Assembly: GCF_050571805.1 (NCBI RefSeq)
Contig: NZ_CP192219.1
Strand: one strand, 5' to 3'
Source: Halodesulfovibrio aestuarii
GTDB lineage: Bacteria; Desulfobacterota; Desulfovibrionia; Desulfovibrionales; Desulfovibrionaceae
Length of the DNA stretch: 64,000 nucleotides
Shown: positions 17,712 through 26,094 of the stretch, piece after piece
Numbering within the stretch: position 1 is the first letter of the stretch
How the letters are laid out: the number at the start of each line of letters is the position of its first letter
Position numbers and translations under genes: made by a program
The notes under the pieces: model-generated
Told to the model about the DNA's origin: nothing
Databases searched by the model: none
What the model saw: the letters and a program-made list of their open reading frames with translations, nothing else

Positions 17712-18662
17712 TTAATTTAGAATAAGCTGAACGCCGACAGCGTCGCCTTCTGCAAACTGGGCAGTGAAACCGTACACTGTGAGTTCGGAATTCTGTATTT
17801 GCAGGGTATATTTTACGTAGTGTCCACCAAATTGCACACGGGTGATGCGAGCTTCTGTTCCTTGTTTCAAGGTAAGTTGTTCTGGTCTGATGATGGCGTA
17901 TTCTCGTCCATTTGGGATTATGGATGCGGGAATATTAAGGCGGGCGCATAGTTCTGGTGTCAAAATGTTTACAGGACCTAGGAACCGCGCCACTTCAATG
18001 GAGTCTGGAGAATTGTATAGTGCGGATGGCGTGTCGAACTGCTCCAGTTTTCCATTGAGCATGATGCCGATTTTATCGGACATTGCGAAGGCTTCTTCAA
18101 GGTCGTGGGTGACACTGATAGTCGTAATTCCAAACTCTTTCTGCGTATTTCGGATAAACTCTGCAGTTTCCATTTTGAGGTTGCGGTCAAGATTCGCAAA
18201 TGGTTCATCAAGCAGTAATACAGCAGGGTTAACCACCATAGCTCGAGCTATGGCGACACGTTGTTTTTGTCCTGCGGAAAGCTGTATGGGGTACTGGTTT
18301 TGTTTGTTAGAAAGATGGAAAAAATCAAGAATGGTGCTTACCCGCGCTGTAATCTGGTGTGCTGGTACTTTTCGCGCTTTTAAGGCGAACGCTGTATTTT
18401 CGAAGACTGTAAGGCTCGGGAAAAGCAAGTAATCTTGAAACACCATAATAATGGGATTGTCTTTAGATGGCGGTGTTTGAAATGTAATTGATCCGCTGTC
18501 CTGTTCCTCTAGTCCGGCAAGAATTCGTAATAGGGTGGTTTTTCCCACACCGGATGGGCCGATCAGGGAAACGATGTCTCCTTTATCCACAGAAAAAGAG
18601 ACATTGGAGAGCACAGGCTTTTCGTTATATTTTTTACAAAGGGAATCTATTGTAAAAACCAT
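17712..18662 (-). CDS. ABC transporter ATP-binding protein with C-terminal TOBE-like domain
   Basis: A 316-residue ATPase subunit of an importer of the PotA/CysA/FbpC/ThiQ type. Walker A is GPSGVGKT (about 33-40), Q-loop VFQDYL, signature LSAGQKQR, Walker B LLLDEPF and the switch His in ISVTHD. A TOBE-like regulatory domain begins near 235. No permease or binding protein is adjacent. Instead the ATG lies inside the end of a phosphotransferase-like gene, which it overlaps by 16 bases. This suggests coupling of import and phosphorylation of a small molecule, as for choline or thiamine uptake in other bacteria. The substrate is unknown. Confidence 0.88.
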   Translation of the reverse strand: MVFTIDSLCKKYNEKPVLSNVSFSVDKGDIVSLIGPSGVGKTTLLRILAGLEEQDSGSITFQTPPSKDNPIIMVFQDYLLFPSLTVFENTAFALKARKVPAHQITARVSTILDFFHLSNKQNQYPIQLSAGQKQRVAIARAMVVNPAVLLLDEPFANLDRNLKMETAEFIRNTQKEFGITTISVTHDLEEAFAMSDKIGIMLNGKLEQFDTPSALYNSPDSIEVARFLGPVNILTPELCARLNIPASIIPNGREYAIIRPEQLTLKQGTEARITRVQFGGHYVKYTLQIQNSELTVYGFTAQFAEGDAVGVQLILN

Positions 18663-19663
18663 TCAAGATTGTCCAGATAGCGTTCAATTGTTGCAAATGT
18701 GTCGTTGTTTTTCAGAGCACGATCTTTTTTGGTGTATTCGTACCATGCCATGTAACACCACGATAATCCCCTAAGGATGATTGTCTTTTCTAGTATTCCT
18801 GTAAGAATGGCAAGCTCTTCTACTGAGTGATCTAATTTTGCGTACTCTTTGTAACGCGATAGAAAGTGATGGCGGTGTTCAGGTGTGGCGATAAAGTCTG
18901 TTTTCCACAACGTGGTTGTTGGAACAATAAAATGGCCAAGATCTTGATAGCGGCTTGAAACCACCGCTTTTTCCCAGTCCACGAGATGTGCTGTATTGCG
19001 TTCTCGGTTAATGATAAAGTTACCGGAATTAACCTCGGTATTTACTATAACCTGCTTTTCTGCCGCAAAGGCTGGAGCATATTGTTCACCGAGTTTGGCG
19101 ATTCTTTTACTGTACTTTTCAAGGCTGCGACGGACTGCTGTTTTGGGGTGATCGTTGAAACGCGCAAGCAGGCCCAGAGATTCTGTCACAATATCTGCTA
19201 CAGGATTTAGTTGATGCACAAAGCAATCTTGTTCGGGGACAGGCTGGGTGTGGACAGCTGCAAAAATTTTTGCGGCACGATCTAAATCTTGCGTGTAATC
19301 AAGAGGCGTTCCCGGAAGGTATTCCATGAGCAACACACCACGATCAAAGACTGAATTAAAATTTCCAGCGTTTGTATCTTCAAAATATGGAATTGGGGTC
19401 ACTGTTGAGTTTTCGAGCGCGGAAAGTATATTAAATTCATATCGGATCTGCTCTGAATTTAACCCCAGCTGGCTTCCGTGATTAATGCGGAAGACAAAAT
19501 GATTTTTGGGGGCGAGATTTTTTTGCGTTGTGCCGGTGATTATCCAGTTTTCATTATATTCACCTGCTGCAAGGAATGAGACGTCGGAAAGACTGTGACA
19601 CTGGAGTTTTTCAAGCCAGCCTGAAGAGTGTAGGTAGCTGGCGATAATATTTTTTTTATCCAT
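18647..19663 (-). CDS. Aminoglycoside phosphotransferase/choline kinase-fold protein with altered catalytic motif
   Basis: A 338-residue protein of the APH (protein-kinase-like) fold. An early segment with FVFRINHGS provides the nucleotide-side lysine/arginine strand, VLLMEYLPGTPLD is the hinge, and LVDWEKAV followed by YQDLGHF is the metal-binding and C-lobe signature. The catalytic loop, normally HxDxxxxN, reads NTEVNSGN near residue 210: His is replaced by Asn and the catalytic Asp by Glu, while the final Asn is kept. The enzyme may therefore use a modified mechanism or act as a binding protein. It overlaps the ABC ATPase gene by 16 bases. Possible roles are kinase for an imported alcohol (choline, thiamine or sugar-like); none is proven. 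Confidence 0.78.
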   Translation of the reverse strand: MDKKNIIASYLHSSGWLEKLQCHSLSDVSFLAAGEYNENWIITGTTQKNLAPKNHFVFRINHGSQLGLNSEQIRYEFNILSALENSTVTPIPYFEDTNAGNFNSVFDRGVLLMEYLPGTPLDYTQDLDRAAKIFAAVHTQPVPEQDCFVHQLNPVADIVTESLGLLARFNDHPKTAVRRSLEKYSKRIAKLGEQYAPAFAAEKQVIVNTEVNSGNFIINRERNTAHLVDWEKAVVSSRYQDLGHFIVPTTTLWKTDFIATPEHRHHFLSRYKEYAKLDHSVEELAILTGILEKTIILRGLSWCYMAWYEYTKKDRALKNNDTFATIERYLDNLEWFLQ

Positions 19664-19855
19664 ATATGTTGTTTCTTCTTAAGCTGATTATTGATGCGCG
19701 AAAGTATAGCAGAAAAAGTGTCTAGATGTGGAAAATACATTTATCATGGAAAAGTAGTTGGTTAGATTGTGTACTTGGGTGGGAGGATCCTCCCACGGAT
19801 TTTTGTTATTCATTCCATCCTTTCTGCAATTTATTTCCAATAGTAGAGCAATGAT

Positions 19856-20188
19856 ATGCAAGAAATTCAAAAAGAAGCACTCGTGCAGAAAATGCACGCG
19901 GAAGTTGGTCGTTTGAAAATGGAAGTTGACAGGCTGAAGGAAATTACAGGGCCTGTTGCACCTGACGACGCTATCGGTAGGCTTTCACGCATGGACAATA
20001 TAGTGAATAATAGCGTCAATAAAGCTGCTTTGTCCAAAGCGCAATCACGTCTTGCCGGGTTGGAATATGTTTTGCGAAAGGTTGATGACCCGGAATTCGG
20101 GTACTGTATGGAGTGTGGAGCACCTATTCCGCATGCCCGTCTGATGGCAATACCGGGGGCGACTTTGTGCGTTAACTGCGCAGAATAG
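19856..20188 (+). CDS. DksA/TraR-family zinc-finger protein
   Basis: A 110-residue protein with an N-terminal coiled-coil region and a C-terminal C4 zinc finger (CMEC and CVNC separated by 17 residues), followed by PIPHARLMAIP, which is characteristic of the DksA/TraR family. These proteins enter the secondary channel of RNA polymerase and modulate initiation with or without ppGpp. The coiled coil is shorter than in DksA, and the tip motif DxxDxA is not obvious, so it is a TraR/YbiI-like member, not DksA itself. It is divergent from the phosphotransferase-like gene and followed by a hairpin terminator. Confidence 0.85.
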   Translation: MQEIQKEALVQKMHAEVGRLKMEVDRLKEITGPVAPDDAIGRLSRMDNIVNNSVNKAALSKAQSRLAGLEYVLRKVDDPEFGYCMECGAPIPHARLMAIPGATLCVNCAE

Positions 20189-20621
20189 AAAAGATACAAA
20201 AAGACTATAGCCGCGCACCAGAGACCCCTCTGATGCGCGGCTATTTATCTGCTGCGGGGACAACAGATACCGTAGCCAGTGGCATACACCAAAAGCACGT
20301 TGAATTGTGTACGTCGTTACTACATCTTTTCATGAAGTTTGTACTCTTTTTCCGTGAATGGAATAGAAAGCATCGCAAACGGTCTATAACCATCTAAGGT
20401 TATAGTGTAATCTTTTTTTATGTTTAATTTCCTGAACTATTATTCGGGCCTACTGTTCATCTTCTTTATGATGCTTTTGAGTGAGTAATCTTTTTGTTGT
20501 AATATGACATAGTAGCCCACTTAGATGATAAGTTCTAGATTTCGATGTTCCCCGTATGATAGTTTATGGTAATTTCGTGCTTAAATTAAAACATACAAAG
20601 CACTTCGGGGGAAAAGTCGCT
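20189..20621. other. Gene-free stretch between the DksA/TraR gene and the acetyltransferase gene
   Basis: Holds the terminator at 20207-20248 and a second hairpin at 20384-20418 (CTATAACC paired with GGTTATAG, then seven T after six bases). The second hairpin might be the 3' end of a small plus-strand RNA, but no promoter is clear. Nothing else is recognised. Confidence 0.5.
20207..20248 (+). terminator. Terminator-like hairpin after the DksA/TraR gene
   Basis: An 11-bp perfect stem, ATAGCCGCGCA with TGCGCGGCTAT, around a 16-base loop; the following T tract is short (TTATCT). Confidence 0.7.
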
Positions 20622-21059
20622 ATGCTTTATTCTGTTGAAGAAATTGACAAAGAGCATGAACTGTATGAGCCGACTGTGGCAATGCGACGGGTGGATTTAT
20701 ATCCGGTGGGACGGGTAACCCGTTCTTACATTCAGGATGAGTTGGAAGATGAAAGCACACTGCTGGTTGCCGTGAAAAATAGAAAACTTTTAGGTTGCAG
20801 TAGGCTTACATTATTGGGTGAAACAATGAAGCTTTCACACATGGTCGTAGGCGAAGGGTATAGGTTAACAGGTGTCGGCTCCTCGCTTATGCGAAAAATT
20901 TTCAAACTATCAAAACAGATGGGTGCTAAAAAAATCCAACTAGAATCTATTCCGGAAGCAGTGCCTTTTTTTGAACGTTTTGGTTTTGTTGTGGTTGGAG
21001 AACAAAAGATTCTTGACCTGCTTGATTTGCCTGCTCTGGATATGGAGCGGGAGTTGTAA
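20622..21059 (+). CDS. GNAT-family N-acetyltransferase
   Basis: About 145 residues of GNAT fold, which transfers an acetyl group from acetyl-CoA to an amine. The acetyl-CoA loop is VVGEGYRLTGVGSSLM, a variant of the Q/RxxGxG/A motif, after strand beta 4 (KLSHM). FFERFGF near the C-terminus is the usual last helix-strand. The ATG at 20622 is chosen because a G-rich GGGGGAAAA precedes it; a start at 20556 would add 22 basic residues that look unlike the family. The substrate is unknown. The gene stands alone and is followed by a strong terminator. Confidence 0.8.
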   Translation: MLYSVEEIDKEHELYEPTVAMRRVDLYPVGRVTRSYIQDELEDESTLLVAVKNRKLLGCSRLTLLGETMKLSHMVVGEGYRLTGVGSSLMRKIFKLSKQMGAKKIQLESIPEAVPFFERFGFVVVGEQKILDLLDLPALDMEREL

Positions 21060-21467
21060 CCGGTAGCTAGTAGCTTTTGGGTTTAGGCAAAAGTAGCGTT
21101 GGGCATTTTGTAAAGGGTAATTTCCTTTGGGGGGTACCCTTTACAATCTTTTAAGATCTCCTTTCATGTGCCGAAAGGGGGTCTTTATTTATTGAAATTG
21201 ATTTTACGGTGCTCTGAAAAGGAACAAGCATGGATAGCTGTATTGCAGCGTATCCATGCTTGTGTTGTCCCCTCAAAGATCCAAGTTGTGGAAAGGATCA
21301 ATGAAGTTCCGTTAGGCGATTTAGTTGTGTGTTGGTTTGTGAGACCGCGTTCTTCATACCATGTTCACATACTTCACCCAAGCACTATCGGCCAATTTAG
21401 GTAGCTCTGGTGAAAGTTATAATGAAAATAACAAGCTCTAACGAGTTTCCGGTCTTTTTTGGCATGC
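21060..21467. other. Intergenic region with terminator, no confident gene
   Basis: After the terminator at 21108-21152 a 78-codon frame starts at GTG 21168 and ends at 21404. It has no ribosome binding site, no recognisable family and a composition like non-coding DNA, so it is not called as a gene. Confidence 0.5.
21108..21152 (+). terminator. Terminator after the acetyltransferase gene
   Basis: A perfect 12-bp stem, TTGTAAAGGGTA with TACCCTTTACAA, around a 15-base loop, followed by TCTTTT. Confidence 0.85.
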
Positions 21468-21890
21468 CTACCTATTTGAAATGATAGTTTTTTGGGGGTG
21501 CTGATGCTTGGCAACACAAAGTTCCGCAGAAACAGTTTCAATAAATTCTGTAGGAGTGAACGGCTTGGGGATGAAACGGGCAATTCCACTGCGAAGTGTA
21601 TTCATAATATACTGGAGAGAAATGACATCTCCCATGACCAAAATTGGTGTTGTTGGATTGGGCGTTTTTTGTACCAATGACACAAACTCCACAGCCGTCA
21701 TTTTCTGTGGTGGAGTATCTATGATTATGGGGTCAGTTATTATGGCGTCGAAGGTAGAGGATTCAAGCGCAGTAAGTGCAGAAGGCAGACTTTCACAGCA
21801 GGTGGGGGTATAACCCGCGGCAGTGAGGAGCAGTAACAGTTGCACCTGTTCCGCAAGAGAGCTTGTGATAACTAATATTTTTTTTTCCAT
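21468..21890 (-). CDS. Stand-alone receiver-like domain protein with degenerate acidic pocket
   Basis: A 140-residue CheY-like fold. The candidate phospho-acceptor Asp (DAIITDPIII) and the KPF lysine (FIPKPF) are kept. The acidic pair that binds magnesium after the first strand is replaced (ILVITSS instead of a DD pair) and the Thr/Ser switch strand reads ILVMGD. Phosphorylation is therefore doubtful, and it may work as a phosphorylation-independent protein-interaction domain. The ATG at 21890 has GGAAAGG upstream; an ATG five codons earlier lacks one. No kinase is adjacent. Confidence 0.72.
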   Translation of the reverse strand: MEKKILVITSSLAEQVQLLLLLTAAGYTPTCCESLPSALTALESSTFDAIITDPIIIDTPPQKMTAVEFVSLVQKTPNPTTPILVMGDVISLQYIMNTLRSGIARFIPKPFTPTEFIETVSAELCVAKHQHPQKTIISNR

Positions 21891-21968
21891 ATGCCTTTCC
21901 TTCAAAAAGAGTGAGGATAAGTATATGGCGTTTTAAGTAATATGTAGAACTGTATAGTGTAGATAATA

Positions 21969-21995
21969 AGCCCCCTTTGCCGAGCTCAGGGGGCT
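21969..21995. other. Inverted repeat without T tract
   Basis: AGCCCCCT pairs with AGGGGGCT around an 11-base loop, upstream of the receiver-like gene. No T run follows on either strand, so it may be a protein site or a leader structure. Confidence 0.4.
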
Positions 21996-22055
21996 ATTCA
22001 CTTGAAACCGTAAAAGTCATCTGGGGACAGTACTTTTCGTGTAATCGAAATCAAG

Positions 22056-22112
22056 AAAGGGGACAGAGCTTGCGGGGATGCAAAGGACTGCCAACTTGCC
22101 CGTCGAAGATAA
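22056..22112 (+). repeat. Dispersed repeat, TTGCCCGTCGGA family, copy E
   Basis: Shares the order CTTGCGGG, TGCA, and TTGCCCGTCG-AGA-AA with 45231-45285 and, inverted, 44161-44213. It lies about 50 bases beyond the tatD stop codon with the motif pointing at that stop. Confidence 0.5.
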
Positions 22113-22159
22113 AGAAAATTTGTTCGAAGAGCCGCAGAATCGCCAGCGGCTGACCCGTT

Positions 22160-22984
22160 CTATAACCCAAAAAAGCGGATTGCGTTGTTGCCGCAGGTTG
22201 TCCAGAGCTCTTCGGTATCAATACCGAGTTCTTTGGCAACACATTCTGCTGTAAATACTGTGTAGGCTGGCTCGTTACGCTTTCCGCGGTAAGGAACAGG
22301 CGTAAGATACGGGCAGTCTGTTTCTATAAGCATGCGATCCAGAGGGATAACTTTGAGTGCTTCGCGTGCTTCTTCATTTTTTGGATATGTCACCGTACCC
22401 GGAATAGAGAGATACCATCCGTTCTTAATAATGCGTTCAGCAAGCTCTGCGTCACCGCCAAAGCAATGCCAGAGCACGGGATAGTCTACAAAACCTTCTG
22501 CTTCCAACACGTCGATAGTATCTTCTGCTGCATCTCTTGAATGAATGATGACACGGGTATTAAGCTCTTTTGCTAAATGAAGTTGCTTAATAAAAATGTC
22601 TTTTTGATTTTCACGTGGGAAATGATCCCAGTAATAATCCAGCCCAATTTCACCGATACCACGAAGCCTGCTGTCTTCAGCGAAGGCTGCACGCATAGCA
22701 TTTAGCTCTGCATCAGTGCATTGATCCACGTGGCTTGGGTGTGTGCCGAGAATGAAGAAGACTTCGTCATGCTGTTCAAAAAGGTGACGGTTGTTCTTCC
22801 ATGCTTCATGCCCAAGGAATACGTTGCAGATATAGCGCACTCCGGATTCTTTTGCGCGTTTCAGCACCTCTTCAATGTCGGAAGAGAACGGCGGTAGGTC
22901 GAGATGTGCGTGAGACTCGACACCGGTATACGGCAGCGCAAGGCTTTGCGGTAATGGCGCCGGTTTAGATTTTTTTTTACCCAT
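22160..22984 (-). CDS. tatD: TatD-family metal-dependent hydrolase (DNase)
   Basis: TIM-barrel amidohydrolase of 274 residues. Metal ligands are visible in the expected order: ESHAHLD (about 23-29), GEIGLDYYWD (Glu near 111), IHSRDA, LWHCFGG and the final ETDCPYL. Family members are 3'-5' exonucleases or D-aminoacyl-tRNA deacylases. The lysine-rich first dozen residues are not part of the fold. It lies downstream of the cheV terminator with its own start, about 95 bases further on. The assignment within the family (TatD, YcfH or YjjV-like) is uncertain. Confidence 0.88.
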   Translation of the reverse strand: MGKKKSKPAPLPQSLALPYTGVESHAHLDLPPFSSDIEEVLKRAKESGVRYICNVFLGHEAWKNNRHLFEQHDEVFFILGTHPSHVDQCTDAELNAMRAAFAEDSRLRGIGEIGLDYYWDHFPRENQKDIFIKQLHLAKELNTRVIIHSRDAAEDTIDVLEAEGFVDYPVLWHCFGGDAELAERIIKNGWYLSIPGTVTYPKNEEAREALKVIPLDRMLIETDCPYLTPVPYRGKRNEPAYTVFTAECVAKELGIDTEELWTTCGNNAIRFFGL

Positions 22985-23070
22985 TGAATATATCCTGCTG
23001 CAAACTGGCTATTGCCAGCCTTAATGTTCTTCGAGCCGCTGATTATGATAATGTTGAAGCGGTCTGTCCA

Positions 23071-23109
23071 TAGAAATAAAAAAGGGTGGAGCAATTGCTC
23101 CACCCTTTT
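23071..23109 (-). terminator. Terminator ending the flagellar/chemotaxis transcription unit after cheV
   Basis: A near-perfect palindrome, AAAAGGGTGGAGCAATTG with its complement, lies 20 bases after the cheV stop. On the minus strand it is followed by TTTTTATTT. Confidence 0.9.
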
Positions 23110-23131
23110 GTTTTCGTATTAGAGTCAGAAA

Positions 23132-24085
23132 TTATGCAGACTGTTGACGGCGCTCTTCGATTAGCTCGATGGCGCGCTGTGCAAGCAGAGTTACTTCCGG
23201 CTTTGATACCTGCATATCTGCACCAACGGATTCGCCTTTGTGGCGCAGTTTATCCGTAATGAGTGAGGAGAACAGGATAACCGGCAGTTTTCCGAGAACG
23301 GAGTCTTCCTTGATTGCCTTGCAAAGGGAGTGACCATCCATTGCAGGCATTTCAATATCGGAGACTACTACCTGAACGTAGTCAGTGAGCGGCCTGTTAT
23401 TCTCTTCGGCGATAGATTTGAGCTGACGCAGCCTGTCCCATGCCTCTTTACCGTTGTTGTGTGCTTCAACCTGAAAATTAGCTTTTTCCAAAAGGTCGGT
23501 AAGCATTTCACGAATAAGACCGGAGTCATCGGTGATCAATGCACGGCGGCTTTCGCCGTCTTCCCAGTCGATTGCGTCATCAAGTTTGAGTGCAAGTTCC
23601 GGATTCAAGTTAGCAACAATTCTTTCGAGGTCGAGCAGGAAAATGATACGGTCATTAATTTTAACGACACCGGTAATGGACTGTCCGCTTAAATTAGAAA
23701 CGTAGCTGCTTGGCGGTTCAACCTCTTCCCAGCTGATGCGATGAATACGGTTGACACCGGATACCTGGAACGCGGTACATACGTTGTTGAATTCTGTTAC
23801 AATAACTTTTGGTGGTTCTGTTTCTTCACGGTGTTTTCCAAGCCACATAGACAGGTCAACAAGCGGGATAACCTGTGAACGGAGGTTAAAAGCACCTAAA
23901 ATACAGGAATGACCGCTTTCAGGTAGTTCTGTTACGGTAGGCATTCTGATAATTTCGAGCACCTTCGCTACGTTTACTCCGTAGTAACCGCGATAGTTGG
24001 TGCCGTCTATCTCAAGTTCATCCAAGAAAAATTCAACAATTTCCAGCTCGTTGGTGCCGGACTCTAAAAGTATGTTTGTCTGCAT
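23132..24085 (-). CDS. cheV: Chemotaxis protein CheV (CheW-receiver fusion)
   Basis: A 317-residue coupling protein. Residues about 15-160 form a CheW-like domain (YYGVNVAKVLEII, GAFNLRSQVIPLVDL, GVVKINDRIIFLLDLERI), which bridges chemoreceptors and CheA. Residues about 180-310 form a receiver domain with LITDDS as the acidic pocket, Asp in VVVSDIEMPAMDG and the lysine in VSKPE. Phosphorylation by CheA is thought to tune receptor sensitivity. It is the last gene before the terminator of the long flagellar unit, 54 bases after ispH. Confidence 0.94.
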   Translation of the reverse strand: MQTNILLESGTNELEIVEFFLDELEIDGTNYRGYYGVNVAKVLEIIRMPTVTELPESGHSCILGAFNLRSQVIPLVDLSMWLGKHREETEPPKVIVTEFNNVCTAFQVSGVNRIHRISWEEVEPPSSYVSNLSGQSITGVVKINDRIIFLLDLERIVANLNPELALKLDDAIDWEDGESRRALITDDSGLIREMLTDLLEKANFQVEAHNNGKEAWDRLRQLKSIAEENNRPLTDYVQVVVSDIEMPAMDGHSLCKAIKEDSVLGKLPVILFSSLITDKLRHKGESVGADMQVSKPEVTLLAQRAIELIEERRQQSA

Positions 24086-24139
24086 GGCGTTCTCCGGTGC
24101 GTGGTTCTAGTTCGCGCAGACTTATAAAAAAGTGTACTT

Positions 24140-24985
24140 CTACAAATTCATAAGGAATTCTTCCGTAGCATCAATAATAGAACGCGGGGTTGAAGCACCG
24201 GCGGTGAGTCCTACTACTTTCATGCCTTTAAAATCCGAGGCAGAAAGTTCTTCCGGTCGTTCAACATGGAAGGTAAGGCACCCTTGTGCACGGGAAACAT
24301 CCGCTAGCCTGCGGGTATTTCCGCTGCTGTAGCCTCCCACAACAACCATTGCATCCACTTTTTTTGCAAGTGCAATGGCTTCTTGTTGTCGTTCTCTTGT
24401 CGCATTGCAAATAGTATTAAGTACTTGAAGTCGCTCTGCCAGCTTTTCTTGAAGGTACTCATCTATTCGGGAAAATTCCTCTCTGTCCTGTGTAGTCTGC
24501 GCAGCGAGGCAATAGTCTATATCGGCAGAAAGTGGAAATTTCTTGAGCTCCTCAAGTGAATTAAACAAAAAGGCTCTGTCATCGGCATAACTCATCAGTC
24601 CACGCACTTCCGGATGGTCTTTTTCGCCGTATAAAAGAAGAAAGCACCCTTTGCCTATTATGTTGTAGATACCAAGCTGAGCGCGTTTAACCTTTGGACA
24701 TGTTGCATCAACAACTTCTTTGCATGAGTCTGTTAATGTTGTTTCGGTTTCTCTGGGAATACCATGCGCACGGATAATAACACGTTCATCTTTATTTGCG
24801 TCATCTGCGTGTTCAAGGCAGCGTACATTCATATTTTTATATTGTTCAAGAACCTGAGGGTTATGAATGATTGGCCCCAGAGTCGCAATTTTTGCATCAT
24901 TTTTTTCTACTTCTGCATCCAGTTTTTCCAACGCCAGTGAAACCCCGAAACAAAAGCCGGATGTTTTAGCCCTACGTACTTCCAT
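24140..24985 (-). CDS. ispH: 4-hydroxy-3-methylbut-2-enyl diphosphate reductase IspH
   Basis: Last enzyme of the MEP isoprenoid pathway, reducing HMBPP to IPP and DMAPP with a 4Fe-4S cluster. The three cluster cysteines lie in SGFCFGVSLAL (Cys12), VVDATCPKVKRAQ (about 95) and LNTICNATRERQ (about 190). The substrate-binding His are in IIHNPQV and RAHGIPRET, and VVGGYSSGNTRRL is conserved. At 281 residues it is full length. GGAG precedes the ATG, and the gene starts two bases after dus ends, so the two are translationally linked. Its place inside a flagellar gene unit is unusual. Confidence 0.95.
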   Translation of the reverse strand: MEVRRAKTSGFCFGVSLALEKLDAEVEKNDAKIATLGPIIHNPQVLEQYKNMNVRCLEHADDANKDERVIIRAHGIPRETETTLTDSCKEVVDATCPKVKRAQLGIYNIIGKGCFLLLYGEKDHPEVRGLMSYADDRAFLFNSLEELKKFPLSADIDYCLAAQTTQDREEFSRIDEYLQEKLAERLQVLNTICNATRERQQEAIALAKKVDAMVVVGGYSSGNTRRLADVSRAQGCLTFHVERPEELSASDFKGMKVVGLTAGASTPRSIIDATEEFLMNL

Positions 24986-24987
24986 AC

Positions 24988-26019
24988 TTACTCCGATGTA
25001 TTCTGCATGCTGATGGTTTCTGAGATGTTGTCCAGATCAACCGCTTCGCAGCGGGCAAAAAAATCTTCTATGACCGCATCAATCTGTTTCCAGCCTGCAC
25101 ATGTGGCGAGCTGCTGACGTAGGGCCTTTGCCCCTTTGAACAAGCGTACATAGCGTGGAACAAATGTCCGCATTTTAAAGAGGGCCGTACGTTCATTCGT
25201 GTATTCAAGGGCAAGCTCCTTGTGGCGTTGAATGAGATGCATGGTCTTGAGCGGATCAGGACGTTTGAGTGTTTCACCTTTGTAGAGCGTTGTGTACTCG
25301 TCAAAAATAGCAGGGTTGCCGATGGCACCGCGTGCGAACATAACAGATGCTGCACCGGTTTCTTTGACGCACCTCACACCGTCTTCAGGTTCCAGTAAGT
25401 CACCGCTGGCAATAACCGGAATAGAGACGGCCTCAACGACTTCTTTGATGGCAGACCAGCGCGCGTTTCCGGAAAATCCCTGTGCTGCAGTACGCGGATG
25501 CAGAGTAAGCCAGCCCGCACCAGCATCTTCAAGCCTGAGTGCAAGCTCTTTGTACACTTCCTGCTCGGAATCAACGCCGAGGCGGAACTTGAATCCTACT
25601 TTGCCCTTGCCGCCAATGCTGATCATTGCTTTGGCAACTTTGAGCGAGTTATCGAGGTCGCGCATCATGGAAGATCCACAGCCTTGTTTGAATACTTTGC
25701 GTACAGAGCAGCCCATATTCAAATCAAACCATGTATAGCCGCCTTTTACCAGATACTCCATAGCATGCGACATGATGTCTGCATCATTCCCAAAGAGTTG
25801 GAAAATTGCAGGAGATTCTTTCTCTGTGGTTTCAAGCAGCTTACGGGTGCTATTGCCGTTGTAGTAAAGTCCTTTAGCGCTGACCATTTCCGAGCAGACA
25901 ACAGACGCACCGAACTCCTTGCATAAGAGTCTGAAGCAAAGGTCTGAGTATCCGGCAAGGGGCGCAAGCCATGGACGGGCAGGGGTGATGTGTAACCCAG
26001 TATTATCAGTATACTGCAT
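24988..26019 (-). CDS. dus: tRNA-dihydrouridine synthase
   Basis: FMN-dependent enzyme of 343 residues that reduces uridines in the D-loop of tRNA. It has an N-terminal TIM barrel with LAPLAGYSDLCFR and the catalytic loop FDLNMGCSVRKVFKQGCGS (Cys near 114). LHPRTAAQGFSG and VIASGDL are the FMN and phosphate segments, and ASVMFARGAIGNP follows. A C-terminal helical domain binds tRNA. It belongs to the bacterial DusA/B/C group, but the subtype is not decided here. It lies 75 bases after the preceding 288-codon gene and is coupled to ispH. Confidence 0.92.
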   Translation of the reverse strand: MQYTDNTGLHITPARPWLAPLAGYSDLCFRLLCKEFGASVVCSEMVSAKGLYYNGNSTRKLLETTEKESPAIFQLFGNDADIMSHAMEYLVKGGYTWFDLNMGCSVRKVFKQGCGSSMMRDLDNSLKVAKAMISIGGKGKVGFKFRLGVDSEQEVYKELALRLEDAGAGWLTLHPRTAAQGFSGNARWSAIKEVVEAVSIPVIASGDLLEPEDGVRCVKETGAASVMFARGAIGNPAIFDEYTTLYKGETLKRPDPLKTMHLIQRHKELALEYTNERTALFKMRTFVPRYVRLFKGAKALRQQLATCAGWKQIDAVIEDFFARCEAVDLDNISETISMQNTSE

Positions 26020-26094
26020 AGATGTAGTACCGTTTTGAAATTTTTATATTGCGAGCATTATACAGCCGTATCGCAAGGTGCTTTGTCATTCTGA

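Noticed and set aside
21168..21404. 78-codon plus-strand frame starting at GTG
   Set aside because: No ribosome binding site and no family; left as intergenic.
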